Shown piece by piece: positions 9,998-20,200 of a stretch of DNA of 64,000 nt. The DNA is from Pedobacter sp. R20-19. Lineage in GTDB: Bacteria; Bacteroidota; Bacteroidia; Sphingobacteriales; Sphingobacteriaceae. The stretch covers positions 496,001 through 560,000 of the forward strand of contig NZ_JCKI01000001.1 in assembly GCF_000708265.2 (NCBI RefSeq). Reading direction: 5' to 3'. Every line of letters begins with the position of its first letter. The first letter of the stretch is position 1. The notes beneath the pieces are model-generated. The model made no database searches. It was not told the origin of the DNA and worked only from the letters and a program-made list of their open reading frames with translations. A program made the position numbers and the translations under genes.

Positions 9998-11194
9998 ATG
10001 AATAAGCAAATCCAAAATCTCTATTTAAGGGCTAATAAATCTGAACGGTTAATTATAGGTTTAATGAGCGGAACATCTATGGATGGTTTGGATATTGCAC
10101 TTTGCAAGGTGAAGGGGAGTGGTGCAGATACGGATATTGAGGTACTGGAGTTTAAAACCGGAGATTTTACAGCTGATTTCCGCTCAAAGATAAAGGCCGT
10201 CTTCTCTAAAAAAGAAGTTGATTTGCAATTGGTTTGCCTGATGAATGAGCTTATTGCCAATACCCATGCCCAATTAATTAATGAAGCACTGAAAGAATGG
10301 GGTTATCAAAATGAGGAGATTGATTTCATTGCCAGTCACGGACAAACGATTTTTCATGCCCCAAAATCATTGCACCAAATGGAAGATTATCCTGATGGAA
10401 CGCTTCAAATTGGCGATGGCGATCATATCGCCGTAAAAACCGGAATTATTACCTTATCTGATTTCCGCCAGAAGCATTTAGCGGCAGGTGGTGAAGGTGC
10501 TCCTTTGGCTGTATATGGCGATTATCTTATTTTTTCGAAAGCGGGTGAAGACCGTATCATGCTAAATATCGGAGGCATTGCCAATTTTACATACCTCCCG
10601 GGAAGCTTGAATGCAGATGAAATTTTTTCTACGGATGTAGGGCCGGGAAATACTTTAATGGATCAGTTCATGCAGCAACATTTTAATCAATTCTATGATC
10701 GAAATGCTGCAATAGGTTTGTCAGGAAATTTAAATCAGGATTTATTATCTGCCTTACTAAAAAATGATTTTTTTGGTGCAAATTTCCCTAAAACCACAGG
10801 GCCGGAGTTGTTTAATCTGAATTATTTAGGCGCTGCTCAAAAAGTTTCAGGTACAGCAGATCTTAAAAAAGAAGATGTAGTGGCTACTTTATGTCATTTC
10901 TCTGCACAAATTATAGTCGATGCGATACAGAGATGCTTCGGCATGCAAGCAAAGGTGAGGATTTTTATGAGTGGCGGTGGGATGCATAATCCTTTATTAG
11001 TAAGTCTGTTAAAGGAAAAGTTGCCGCAATCCAGCTTCGTAACTACCAATGAGTTAAATATCAACCCTGATGCGAAGGAAGCTGTGTTATTTGCTGTTCT
11101 GGCAAATGAAACATTATGTGGTGCACCAATTGATTTTGGAAGTAGAAAGGGGATCCCTTCGGTATGTATGGGGAAGATTAGCTTGCCGGAGTAG
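9998..11194 (+). CDS. anmK: Anhydro-N-acetylmuramic acid kinase AnmK
   Basis: Phosphorylates 1,6-anhydro-MurNAc with ring cleavage to MurNAc-6-phosphate in cell-wall recycling (cytosolic). Family hallmarks are GLMSGTSMDGLDIAL at about residues 21-35, IDFIASHGQTIFH, MLNIGGIANFTYLP, STDVGPGNTLMDQF and the late MSGGGMHNPLL motif. At 398 aa it is near the usual 370-400. It is divergent from the NagB/PIG-L fusion across 155 bp. MurQ etherase is not in the window. Confidence 0.96.
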   Translation: MNKQIQNLYLRANKSERLIIGLMSGTSMDGLDIALCKVKGSGADTDIEVLEFKTGDFTADFRSKIKAVFSKKEVDLQLVCLMNELIANTHAQLINEALKEWGYQNEEIDFIASHGQTIFHAPKSLHQMEDYPDGTLQIGDGDHIAVKTGIITLSDFRQKHLAAGGEGAPLAVYGDYLIFSKAGEDRIMLNIGGIANFTYLPGSLNADEIFSTDVGPGNTLMDQFMQQHFNQFYDRNAAIGLSGNLNQDLLSALLKNDFFGANFPKTTGPELFNLNYLGAAQKVSGTADLKKEDVVATLCHFSAQIIVDAIQRCFGMQAKVRIFMSGGGMHNPLLVSLLKEKLPQSSFVTTNELNINPDAKEAVLFAVLANETLCGAPIDFGSRKGIPSVCMGKISLPE

Positions 11195-11212
11195 GGTACC
11201 TCTCCCCTTCAT

Positions 11213-11234
11213 CCCCTCTCCTGAAAGAGAGGGG
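11213..11234 (+). terminator. GC-rich hairpin after anmK, possible terminator
   Basis: CCCCTCTC pairs with GAGAGGGG around a six-base loop, 18 bp after the anmK stop. No T run follows, so intrinsic termination is uncertain. Confidence 0.4.
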
Positions 11235-11350
11235 GCTAGGAGCCGAAAAAGACAAAGCGTTTAAACTATAGCTTTAAACTTATGCTTTTTGTTTCCTATT
11301 TTCTCTCTTTAAGAATAGGTACAATACTAAACAGCTTAAATTAATAAATA

Positions 11351-11686
11351 GGTTATGAGCAATATACAATAAACACCGGGTTTAAACCACCCACCGGCAT
11401 TTCCATCTCTTTAAGGAGAGGAACAGCAAAAATTACAACAATTACTTCCTTTGATAGGGAGAGGTTATTAGCAATATACAATTAGCACAAGGTTTAAACC
11501 ACCCATCATTATTCCCCATCTTTGAGGAGAGGGATAGCATAAAATTACATCAATTACTTCCTTATAATGGGGAGAGGTTATTAGCAATATACAATCAGCA
11601 CAGGGTTTAAACCACCCACCATTATTCCCTCTCTTTGAAGAGAGGAGCAGCACAAATTACAACAATTACTTCCTTTGATAGGGATA
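11351..11686. repeat. Three tandem ~112-bp non-coding repeats
   Basis: Units at 11351-11462, 11463-11575 and 11576-11686 each begin GGTTAT.AGCAATATACAAT and contain GTTTAAACCACCCA, a small CTCTTT.A.GAGAG hairpin and TTACTTCCTT, with roughly 85 percent identity by eye. They fill the 587-bp gap between anmK and the first susC. The units abut with no spacers, so this is not a CRISPR array. Open frames crossing it have no protein character. Confidence 0.85.
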
Positions 11687-11727
11687 GGTTCTTTTATTTT
11701 GTGCACTCTGCTTTACAAAGAATAAAA

Positions 11728-11758
11728 ATTGGCGTTGTAAGTGATTTTATTATTTTTG
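11728..11758 (+). promoter_or_regulatory. Bacteroidota-type promoter for the first susCD pair
   Basis: ATTG (11728-11731), 19 bp, then TATTTTTG (11751-11758). This matches the TTTG-N19-TAnnTTTG pattern with one mismatch and lies 23 bp upstream of the susC ATG. Confidence 0.65.
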
Positions 11759-11781
11759 TTTAAAATCCTAACCCTAATTTT

Positions 11782-14700
11782 ATGGAAAAAATTTACCTTC
11801 AATGGTTATCCAAGTTATTTATGACTTTGATGATCCCATTTCTCCTGCTCTTATTTACAATGCAGGTTCATGCCCAAAACAAACGGTACACCATTAGTGG
11901 AAAAGTAACCGATGGGGCCAATAACACGCCCATTCCGGGAGTGGTCGTTAAAATACAAAATACCAATCTGGCCACAAGTACAAATGGGAGCGGAGCCTAT
12001 ACTTTTTCAGTAGACCTGGCACCAGGAAGTTATCAGCTATCCTTCTCATTTGTTGGTTATAAATCTACGGTACAAACCATTTCGCTTGGAGAAAATACAG
12101 CCGTGACATTAAATGGCGTTTTAAACGGCGATGCGGTTGGTTTAGATGAGGTTATTGTAACGGGTACATCTGCCGGAACAACCAGAAAAGAACTGGGCAG
12201 TTATGTAAGTACAGTAAAAGGTGATGACTTAAACAAAGCGCCAAGTGGGAATGTACTGTCTTCTTTACAAGGGAAAGCCGCAGGTGCACAAATCAGTCAG
12301 AATTCAGGAGACCCTGCTGGTGGCATGTCCGTAAGGTTAAGGGGAATTAGTTCAGTAAACTCATCTTCAGAACCACTATACATTATTGATGGTGTAATCG
12401 TGAACAACTCCACCACCAGAGTCACCAATACTTCATCAAATTATGATGGCGGAAACGTGGTAGGAAGCATAGGTCAAAATAGAATGGTTGATATTAATCC
12501 AGCTGATATTGATCGGATTGAAGTTTTAAACGGTGCTGCTGCTGCTGCAATTTATGGTTCAAGAGCCAACTCAGGCGTAATTCAGATTTTCACCAAAAGG
12601 GGTGCCAGCGGTAAGGCGCAGGTTACTTTTAATACCAGTCTAACCATGAGTGAATTGCGGAAACAGATTGAGGTCAATCAGTCGCCGGTTAAATTTGGTG
12701 GTTCAGTAAATTCATTCACGCAAGATGTGATTCAAATGGTGGTTACTCCTCCAGCTACTACGGCGGCCTTATTAACCAATACCACTCCAGTTACGCGATA
12801 CAATTATCAGGATTATATTTTCCAAACCGGATATGGTACGGATAATACGGTTTCTATTAGCGGAGGGACAGACAATACGAAGTTTTATACTTCAGCAAGT
12901 TATTTCACTAATCAGGGGATTATTAAAAACACCGATTTTTCAAGGTACAACCTGCGGGCAAACGTAGATCAGAAGATTACCGATTGGGCATCGTTAAGTG
13001 TAGGTATGAATTACATCAGGAGTGCGGCCAATGAGAAACCAGATGGTAACTCCTTTTTTTCGCCGATGAATTCGGTCACCATTATTGGGAACTTCCATGA
13101 TATTTTTGCAAGAGATGCGAATGGCAATCTACTGGCAGTTGGAGAGCGTGGCCGGGTGAATCCAGTTTCTGTGATTGAAGACATTAAGCAACGCCAGGAA
13201 ACCAACCGAATCATTTCAAGTGCCAATCTGAAACTTAATCCAGTAAAAAACCTGACTTTAAACTTCTTGGTTGGTGTAGACAACTCTGGTTCAAATGGGT
13301 ATACTTATATTCCGCCGTTTGCTTATAACGTAAACCCTGATTTTTATGGGGGCGGCGCAACATTGGATGGTACACTAAATGGTTATGCCAGTGCGGCCAG
13401 TAACAATGCCTTTCAGTTTAACAATGATATCAATGCTACTTATCAGGCACAAATCAGTGATAAAATTGCTTCAACCACGCAATTGGGATATTCTTTTCAG
13501 TATGAGCAAACGCGATATCAATTGGTAAATGGTAGGGGTTTAGCTCCTTTAATTGAAACGGTTAATGCTGCGGCTACTCAACTTCCTAGTTTGGATGGCA
13601 GAACCCAGCTTTCGGTAACCGGAGGATATTTACAGCAGACCTTTAAATATAGAGACCACTTTTTTTTAACAGGAGCCGTTCGTGTTGATCAATCTACTGT
13701 ATTTGGTGCCGATAACCGGACACAAACCTATTTCAAAGGTAACGCAAGTTATGTGTTGTCATCAGCTGATTACTGGAAAAATCTAGGTGTTTCATCATGG
13801 TGGGATACTTTTAAAATCCGGGCTGCCTATGGAGAATCGGGTAATTTAACAGGTATTGGTGCTTACGATCGGATCAATGCTTATTCAACACAATCTTTTT
13901 TAGGTCGGGCATCGTTGTTCTCAAGCGCGACTTTGGCTAATGAAAATGTTAAACCAGAGCGTCAGCGTGAATTGGAACTGGGTACAGACTTATCTTTCTT
14001 TAAAAATAGATTGGGCTTGCAGTTTAACTGGTACAATAAAAAGGTAAGTGATTTATTAATTGCCAGTGTTACCGCACCTTCGACCGGATTCTCTAGTTTT
14101 CTGGATAACATCGGATCGCTGAGAAATAAGGGAATTGAACTGGTGTTGAATGGAACGCCAATAAAATCAAAAGATTTTAGCTGGAATACCACCATAGTTT
14201 TTAATAGAAATAGAAACCAGGCACTTAACGTTGGTGGTTTAAGGTTGTTCGCAACCAATCCTGGTGCGCCGGTAGCCATTATTGATGGTGAAGCAATTGG
14301 TGTGTTTTATGGAACTTTCTTCGCCCGGAATCCAGATGGCAGTTTGTTAACCAATGCTGCCGGAATTCCACAGCTGGAGCGTGGCATACAGAATTCGGCA
14401 ACCACCTATACACCGCAGCGTGGTGCAGATGGTTTACCTACCGGAACAACCTTGCGTAAAGTGCTGGGTAACCCGAATCCTGATTATACGGCTTCCTTTG
14501 TGAATGATTTCTCTTATAAAAAGTTTAACCTTCATGTGCAGTTAGATGCTGTTCAAGGTGGTGACGTTTGGAATGCCGACTGGAGAACCCGCCAGGGCGT
14601 GGGTAGTGGGAAAGTTGCAGAAGCAGAACAACTAGGCCAGCTGCCGAGAGGTTATGTTGCTGGCGTTTACGCTACTGAAGAATGGCGGATTGATGATGGA

Positions 14701-14931
14701 TCTTTTGTAAAGTTAAGAGAGGTTTCTTTAAGCTATAATGTAGGTAAAGTTAAATACCTGCGCGATCTGACCATTACTTTAAGTGGAAGAAATCTGGTTT
14801 CATGGGATCATTATAAGGGATATGATCCTGAAGTGAACTCAGGCGGTCAGTCTACCATTTTAAGGAACATCGATTTCGGATCAGTTCCAATTCCAAGAAC
14901 CTTTAGTTTAGGTTTACAAGTTAAATTTTAA
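11782..14931 (+). CDS. SusC/RagA-type TonB-dependent outer-membrane transporter
   Basis: Imports oligosaccharides or other large nutrients through the outer membrane with energy from TonB. A signal peptide (to about residue 32, ending VHAQ) is followed by a carboxypeptidase-regulatory-like domain (TISGKVTDGANNTPIPGVVV, residues 36-115), a plug with SGNVLSSLQGKAAGAQISQ and YIIDGVIVNN, and a 22-strand barrel ending in a C-terminal phenylalanine (LGLQVKF). At 1049 aa it is typical. It is followed 18 bp on by a susD gene. The substrate is not readable; neighbours deal with amino sugars upstream and a DeoR-type regulator downstream. Confidence 0.95.
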   Translation: MEKIYLQWLSKLFMTLMIPFLLLLFTMQVHAQNKRYTISGKVTDGANNTPIPGVVVKIQNTNLATSTNGSGAYTFSVDLAPGSYQLSFSFVGYKSTVQTISLGENTAVTLNGVLNGDAVGLDEVIVTGTSAGTTRKELGSYVSTVKGDDLNKAPSGNVLSSLQGKAAGAQISQNSGDPAGGMSVRLRGISSVNSSSEPLYIIDGVIVNNSTTRVTNTSSNYDGGNVVGSIGQNRMVDINPADIDRIEVLNGAAAAAIYGSRANSGVIQIFTKRGASGKAQVTFNTSLTMSELRKQIEVNQSPVKFGGSVNSFTQDVIQMVVTPPATTAALLTNTTPVTRYNYQDYIFQTGYGTDNTVSISGGTDNTKFYTSASYFTNQGIIKNTDFSRYNLRANVDQKITDWASLSVGMNYIRSAANEKPDGNSFFSPMNSVTIIGNFHDIFARDANGNLLAVGERGRVNPVSVIEDIKQRQETNRIISSANLKLNPVKNLTLNFLVGVDNSGSNGYTYIPPFAYNVNPDFYGGGATLDGTLNGYASAASNNAFQFNNDINATYQAQISDKIASTTQLGYSFQYEQTRYQLVNGRGLAPLIETVNAAATQLPSLDGRTQLSVTGGYLQQTFKYRDHFFLTGAVRVDQSTVFGADNRTQTYFKGNASYVLSSADYWKNLGVSSWWDTFKIRAAYGESGNLTGIGAYDRINAYSTQSFLGRASLFSSATLANENVKPERQRELELGTDLSFFKNRLGLQFNWYNKKVSDLLIASVTAPSTGFSSFLDNIGSLRNKGIELVLNGTPIKSKDFSWNTTIVFNRNRNQALNVGGLRLFATNPGAPVAIIDGEAIGVFYGTFFARNPDGSLLTNAAGIPQLERGIQNSATTYTPQRGADGLPTGTTLRKVLGNPNPDYTASFVNDFSYKKFNLHVQLDAVQGGDVWNADWRTRQGVGSGKVAEAEQLGQLPRGYVAGVYATEEWRIDDGSFVKLREVSLSYNVGKVKYLRDLTITLSGRNLVSWDHYKGYDPEVNSGGQSTILRNIDFGSVPIPRTFSLGLQVKF

Positions 14932-14949
14932 TCGATAAAGGAAAAATTT

Positions 14950-16245
14950 ATGAAAAGTTTAAGAAATACAACTTCAAAATATATCACCTGTATTGCTATT
15001 GTCTGGGCATTCTGTTTAGCCTCATGCACAAAAGAATATCAGGATCCATCCAGGGCGAAAACAGATGTTGCCTTAACCACTCAACAAGGTTTAACTGCGG
15101 TTGCCATTGGGCTACAAAGGGTTTATACATTAAACAGAACGGGTGTAATGTTTAATTCTGTTGCTGCCAATGGTTTCGTTACCAACGAATTCTCTTTGCT
15201 AAATTCAGGAAATATTCCTGAATTGCAGTTAAGTACAGGTGGAGCAGCTGTTGATGGTACCAATACCATTTTATTTAACCTGTGGACAAGCGCTAATAAG
15301 ATTATTTATGATGCAGATTTAGTCATCACGAATGCGGGTAATCTTGGAGATAAAGGTTATGCATCCGGCCTAATTGCCTATTCGAGCCTTTTTAAGGCGC
15401 TTGCTATTGGCAATCTATCTCAATATTGGGAAAAAATACCCGATGGAACAGGGAAAAATGTTGCATTTATTACAAGGGCAGCTGGTTTCTCTAAAGCAAT
15501 TGCTGTAATTGATAATGCTTTAAGCACCATAACGGCTAATCCAATTTCAAGCGGCTTTAATTCAAATGTACCTAACATCAATATCGTAAATACCTTGCAT
15601 GCCTTAAAGGCAAGATATGCCTTATTTTCTGGTAATTATTCACTGGCCTTAACAGAAGCTAATGCGGTAGATTTAACCAGGGCATCTTCTTTTAATTTTG
15701 ATGCCACATCACCCAATATCCTATTTACCATTATTTCATCTAACAATGTTTTTCAGCCATCTAATGTAAATTTGGGCCTGACAGGCACCTATGTTCCTGA
15801 TGCTGGAGATAAAAGAATCCCGTTCTATACCATTTTTGCAGGAAGTCCGGTGGCAACCATTCGCATGAGCGGCTTTGCAGCAAGTACCACAACGCCTTTT
15901 CCAATTTATTTACCAGGAGAAATGACATTAATAAAAGCAGAGGTATACGCACGTCAGCCAGATTTAACCAATGCCTTAACCGAATTAAATAGAGTTGTTA
16001 CAAAAACGACTGATGTTTATGGTGTAACAGCCGCATTGCCTGCACTAACCGGGACTTACACTCAGCAACAGTTACTGGATTTGATTTACAAACACCGTTC
16101 TATTGAATTGTATGCTTCTGGTTTAAAAATTGAAGATATGAGGAGATTTAACCAGCCAGTAACCGGCCGGAAACGTAACTTTTTTCCTTACCCTTTCCAG
16201 GAAAGAGATAATAATCCGAATACACCTGCAGATCCAAGTTTTTAA
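14950..16245 (+). CDS. SusD/RagB-type nutrient-binding lipoprotein
   Basis: Surface lipoprotein that forms the lid of the preceding SusC transporter. A lipoprotein signal with lipobox CLASC is near residues 22-26. SusD features are an all-helical TPR-like core, EMTLIKAEVYAR near residue 320, and the C-terminal LLDLIYKHRSIELYASGLKIEDMRRF region. At 431 aa it is shorter than many SusD proteins (500-600), suggesting reduced loops. It ends at a strong bidirectional terminator shared with the convergent DeoR gene. Confidence 0.9.
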   Translation: MKSLRNTTSKYITCIAIVWAFCLASCTKEYQDPSRAKTDVALTTQQGLTAVAIGLQRVYTLNRTGVMFNSVAANGFVTNEFSLLNSGNIPELQLSTGGAAVDGTNTILFNLWTSANKIIYDADLVITNAGNLGDKGYASGLIAYSSLFKALAIGNLSQYWEKIPDGTGKNVAFITRAAGFSKAIAVIDNALSTITANPISSGFNSNVPNINIVNTLHALKARYALFSGNYSLALTEANAVDLTRASSFNFDATSPNILFTIISSNNVFQPSNVNLGLTGTYVPDAGDKRIPFYTIFAGSPVATIRMSGFAASTTTPFPIYLPGEMTLIKAEVYARQPDLTNALTELNRVVTKTTDVYGVTAALPALTGTYTQQQLLDLIYKHRSIELYASGLKIEDMRRFNQPVTGRKRNFFPYPFQERDNNPNTPADPSF

Positions 16246-16250
16246 AACAC

Positions 16251-16282
16251 AAATGAGGCTCCGAATCTTCGAAGCCTCATTT
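16251..16282. terminator. Bidirectional terminator between susD and deoR-type gene
   Basis: AAATGAGGCT and AGCCTCATTT form a 10-bp stem with further pairing inside (CGAA/TTCG). It lies directly between two convergent stops. Confidence 0.8.
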
Positions 16283-17029
16283 CTATAAAATATTAACCTC
16301 TTTGTCCCGGTATCCGGTTAATGATTCATGATCCTGGTCGAGCTCGGTAATGAGGTAGCTGATGCTTCCAATCGGACAAACCCTTAATCGCAGTGCAATA
16401 TCCAGTTTTTCTGAAATACACAATACGGCAGTTTTTTTCGAGGCCGCTAACATCGCTTTTTTTAATTGATTAATTTCCCAGTAAGTATCGGTAAGCCCTT
16501 CTTCCGGATGAATGGCGCTCGTACCCATCAGGCATAAATCTGCTTTGAGTTCTGCAAGCTGGGTAATCACCTGCCCGCCATAGGTAACTTGCGAATTTTT
16601 AGAAAATAAACCACCAATCAGTATTACCTCTATGTTGCTGTATTTCGCCAGTTCAACGGCCACTAAAGGGCTAATGGTAAAAAAAGTGGCTTCAATATTT
16701 TTAGGCAATTGTTTTACAAATTCTAAAATAGTGGTACCACCTCCGGTTAAAACCACCATTCCGTCTGTAATTAAATTGGTTGCTTTTTTGGCAATGACGA
16801 TTTTACTATCTCTGGCATAAACCGTACTGTCATCGAAAGAACTGTGGTAAGATTTAGATAATGCACCACCATGAACTTTAAAAAGTAAACCTTCATCTGC
16901 GAGCTCCTGTAAGTCTCTTCTAATGGTATCTTCAGATACGGTGAGTAGTTGAACCAGATCAGAAGTGAGTACACGGTTGTGTAGATTGATCTGGCGCATA
17001 ATAAAATCGTGGCGTTCTTTTTTAAGCAT
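16283..17029 (-). CDS. DeoR/GlpR-family transcriptional regulator
   Basis: Sugar-phosphate-responsive repressor. An N-terminal DeoR-type winged HTH (KKERHDFIMRQINLHNRVLT, then VSEDTIRRDLQELADEGLLF and HGGAL, residues 3-56) precedes a DeoRC ISOCOT-like sensor with TTILEFVKQLP, FTISPLVAVELAKY and LCLMGTSAIHPEEGLT. At 248 aa it is the family length. It is divergent from the second susC; the 236-bp region between contains clusters of 10-bp-spaced direct repeats (17072-17098 and 17185-17204) that look like its operators. The effector is unknown, but regulation of the adjacent SusCD system is the simplest inference. Confidence 0.92.
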   Translation of the reverse strand: MLKKERHDFIMRQINLHNRVLTSDLVQLLTVSEDTIRRDLQELADEGLLFKVHGGALSKSYHSSFDDSTVYARDSKIVIAKKATNLITDGMVVLTGGGTTILEFVKQLPKNIEATFFTISPLVAVELAKYSNIEVILIGGLFSKNSQVTYGGQVITQLAELKADLCLMGTSAIHPEEGLTDTYWEINQLKKAMLAASKKTAVLCISEKLDIALRLRVCPIGSISYLITELDQDHESLTGYRDKEVNIL

Positions 17030-17071
17030 ACTGGGAATGTTTTTCGAAAGTAAATATAGGATTTATTTGTA

Positions 17072-17204
17072 TTGCGTGTTTTTGCGTTTTATTGCAATAA
17101 TATATTGGGGTAAGAATGTTAAAATCTTGACTATTTGTTTTTTAAATCAAAAACATTTATGATATTAGCTAAATATTGGAAAAATATGCGTGATTATGCG
17201 TGTT
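17072..17204. promoter_or_regulatory. Candidate DeoR operator: direct repeats with 10-bp period
   Basis: Cluster one is TTGCGTGTTT, TTGCGTTTTA, TTGCAATAAT at 17072, 17082 and 17092. Cluster two is TATGCGTGAT, TATGCGTGTT at 17185 and 17195. The exact 10-bp period, one helical turn, and the position between a DeoR-type gene and a divergent susC fit operators bound by a multimeric DeoR protein. The binding itself is inference. Confidence 0.6.
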
Positions 17205-17265
17205 TTAAAAATATTGGCAAACAACTATATCAACTAAACTCATTTCATTTCAAACCAGGCAGTTT

Positions 17266-20200
17266 ATGAAAAAAAAACTACTACTCACTTTTATGGGTAC
17301 TTTTTTGTTGCTGGCACATGCCATTGCGCAACAAATTACCATCACGGGTAAAGTCTCTTCCACAGATGGTCCAATTCCCGGGGTTTCCATCCGTGTAAAA
17401 GGAACTACCACCGTTGCACAAACCAACGGCGACGGAAATTACACGATTAAAGCATTAAAAACGGATGTCCTTCAATTTACCTACATTGGTTTCAGAACGC
17501 AGGAAAACACAGTGGGCAACAACACATCATTGAATATCGTACTTGCAGCTGATGCAAGCAATCTTGATGATGTGATTGTGACTGCTCAGGGGATTGAAAG
17601 ATCTTCCCGATCTTTAGGCTACTCCACGCAAACCATCAAAGGCGGCGAGGTGGCTCAAACCCAGCGTGATAACTTTTTAAACGCTTTACAAGGTAGGGTT
17701 GCAGGTGCAACCATTACACCTACAAATGGTACTCCAGGTGCTTCAGCCACCATGATTATTCGTGGCGGGGTTTCGCTTGATGGAGATAATCAGCCCTTAT
17801 TCGTAATTGATGGTTTACCGATTTCAAACCGCACATTCAGCGAATACAATTTAGTTGGGCAGGGAACCTTTAACCGCCAGAATGATTATGGTAACCGTGC
17901 CATGGATATTAATCCGGAAGAGATTGAGACCATTACCATTTTAAAAGGCCCGGAAGCTGCGGCACTTTATGGTACACAAGGGGCATCAGGAGCAGTAGTG
18001 ATCACCACTAAAAAAGCGAAATCAGGAACGGCGAGAGTCACCTATAATAATTCGTTCAGAGTAGAAACTGCTTACCGCTTTCCAGATGTTCAATCTGTGT
18101 ATGGTGGTGGAGCTGGTGGTTTTTTTGATGATGAAGTACGTACCAGAACTTATTTTGGCGCCAAAATTCCAGGTAACAGAACCATTTATGATAATGTAGG
18201 GAACTTCTATAAAACCGGTTTCACGCAAAAACACAATGCCTCTGTAGAAGGGGGGAGCGAAAAACTCTCTGTTAGAACGTCATTGGGTTATACCAACCAA
18301 ACGGGTGTTGTACCAGGAACGGATTTTAACACATTGAATGGAAAATTGAGCGTTACATCCACCATTAGTGATAAGTTGAAAATGAATGGATCAATCAATT
18401 TCATTAATTCTAAAACCAACAAAACCTATAAAGGTGCAAGTAGTCCAATGTTAAGTTCGTTAACATGGCCACTGGTTGATGATATGAGAAATTATTTAAC
18501 GGCTACCGGAGATCGAAGAACCATTACCGGAAGTTTAAGCGCCGAACTTGACAACCCATACTGGGCCGTTGAAAAGAACCCAAACTGGGAAAAAAGTAAC
18601 CGGATGCTTGCTAACTTTGGAATGGATTATGTGCCAACAAAGTGGTTAAGCATTACAGCACGTGGAGGTGCTGATATTAATGCAGGGCAAGGGCTCTCCG
18701 CTTACCATCCGCAATCTTACGAGGCAAATAAGACGAGCACAACCTACCTGGGTGGGGGTATAAATACCTATAATACCAATGAACGTTTATACAATGCCAC
18801 CTTAATTGCTACCATTAAAAAGGATTTTGGAAAGTTTAAACCTGTATTTCGTATCGGTGGAGATTTAACAGATGCTTCATACCAAACCAATGCACAGTTT
18901 GGAACCAGGTTTTATCAGCATAATTTCTACAGCATGAACAATACTGATCCAACTACGCAACGCGTAGCGTATGCTGATGAATTAAAACGAAAAGTAGGTG
19001 CATTAGCAGTTGCAGAATTAGGTTATGATGACTTATTGTATTTAACACTAACTGGAAGACAAGATTTTTCTTCTACATTACCCATTAAAAACTACAGTTT
19101 CTTTTATCCGGCAAGTTCATTAAGTTTTGTGTTTTCAGACCTTGCTCCACTTAAAAAATTAAGCTGGTTATCGTTTGGTAAATTAAGGGCTTCATACGGT
19201 CAGTCAGGTAAAGATGCCAGAAATGCTTACGTTACCAAAACAAAATTGGTTGCACAAACTACAACAGGTGGTGGCTTTGCTACTGATGTAACTGCGGGTA
19301 ATCCAGATCTGGAAGCCGAATTTAGTACTATGGCTGAAGGTGGTTTAGAGCTCGGTTTCTTCAATAACCGTTTATCATTTGATTTCTCTTACTACAACAC
19401 GGTTTCAAATAAGCAAATTACGGCACCAAGGTTGAGTTATGCAACAGGAGCAGTCTTAGGTTATATCAACAGTGGAAAAATCCGCAAACGTGGTTTTGAA
19501 TTATTAGTGAAAGGTAATCCGATTAAAACGACAAACTTTAGCTGGGATATTTCAGCCAATTTTGCCAGAGACCGTGGAAATATTCTCGAATTGCCAGCTG
19601 GTCAGGATGTATTTTATGTATCTGATAGCTGGTTGTATGACAATGTGAGGGCACAGTATACGGTTGGTCAGTCACTGTCTGCATTTGCAGGGATAGATTA
19701 TTTAAGGAATAATGCTGGCGACGTATTGATAAACCCTCAAAATGGGATGCCCATTAAAGGTACCAACTTCACACCTATTGGCGATAGAGCTCCCGATATT
19801 TCTGTGGGTTTAACCAATAGCTTCACTTACAAAAACTTCAATTTATCCTTCTTATTGGATATGAGAAAAGGAGGCGACATCTACAATGCGACCGAATTTT
19901 ACCTGTATTCTAGAGGAATGTCAACATTAACCTTGGATCGTGAGGTTCCGCGTGTGATTACTGGAGTACTGAAAGATGGTTTGGAAAACAGCAGTAACCC
20001 GACTAAAAATAATATCCTCGTTACGCCTTACATCACCACCTCTTATTATTCGACATTTTACAACACCAGAGATTTCTTGCAAGAGGACGTAAACTGGATC
20101 AGGTTAAAAGACATCACCTTATCTTATAATTTACCGAAGAGCGTATTTGCCAAAAGCAATGTATTCAAAAGCGCAAGTGTGTTTTTTACCGGAACTGATT

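Noticed and set aside
11351..11686. Possible CRISPR array or small coding gene in the tandem repeats
   Set aside because: Units of about 112 bp abut without spacers and diverge along their length; frames crossing them merely repeat with the units.
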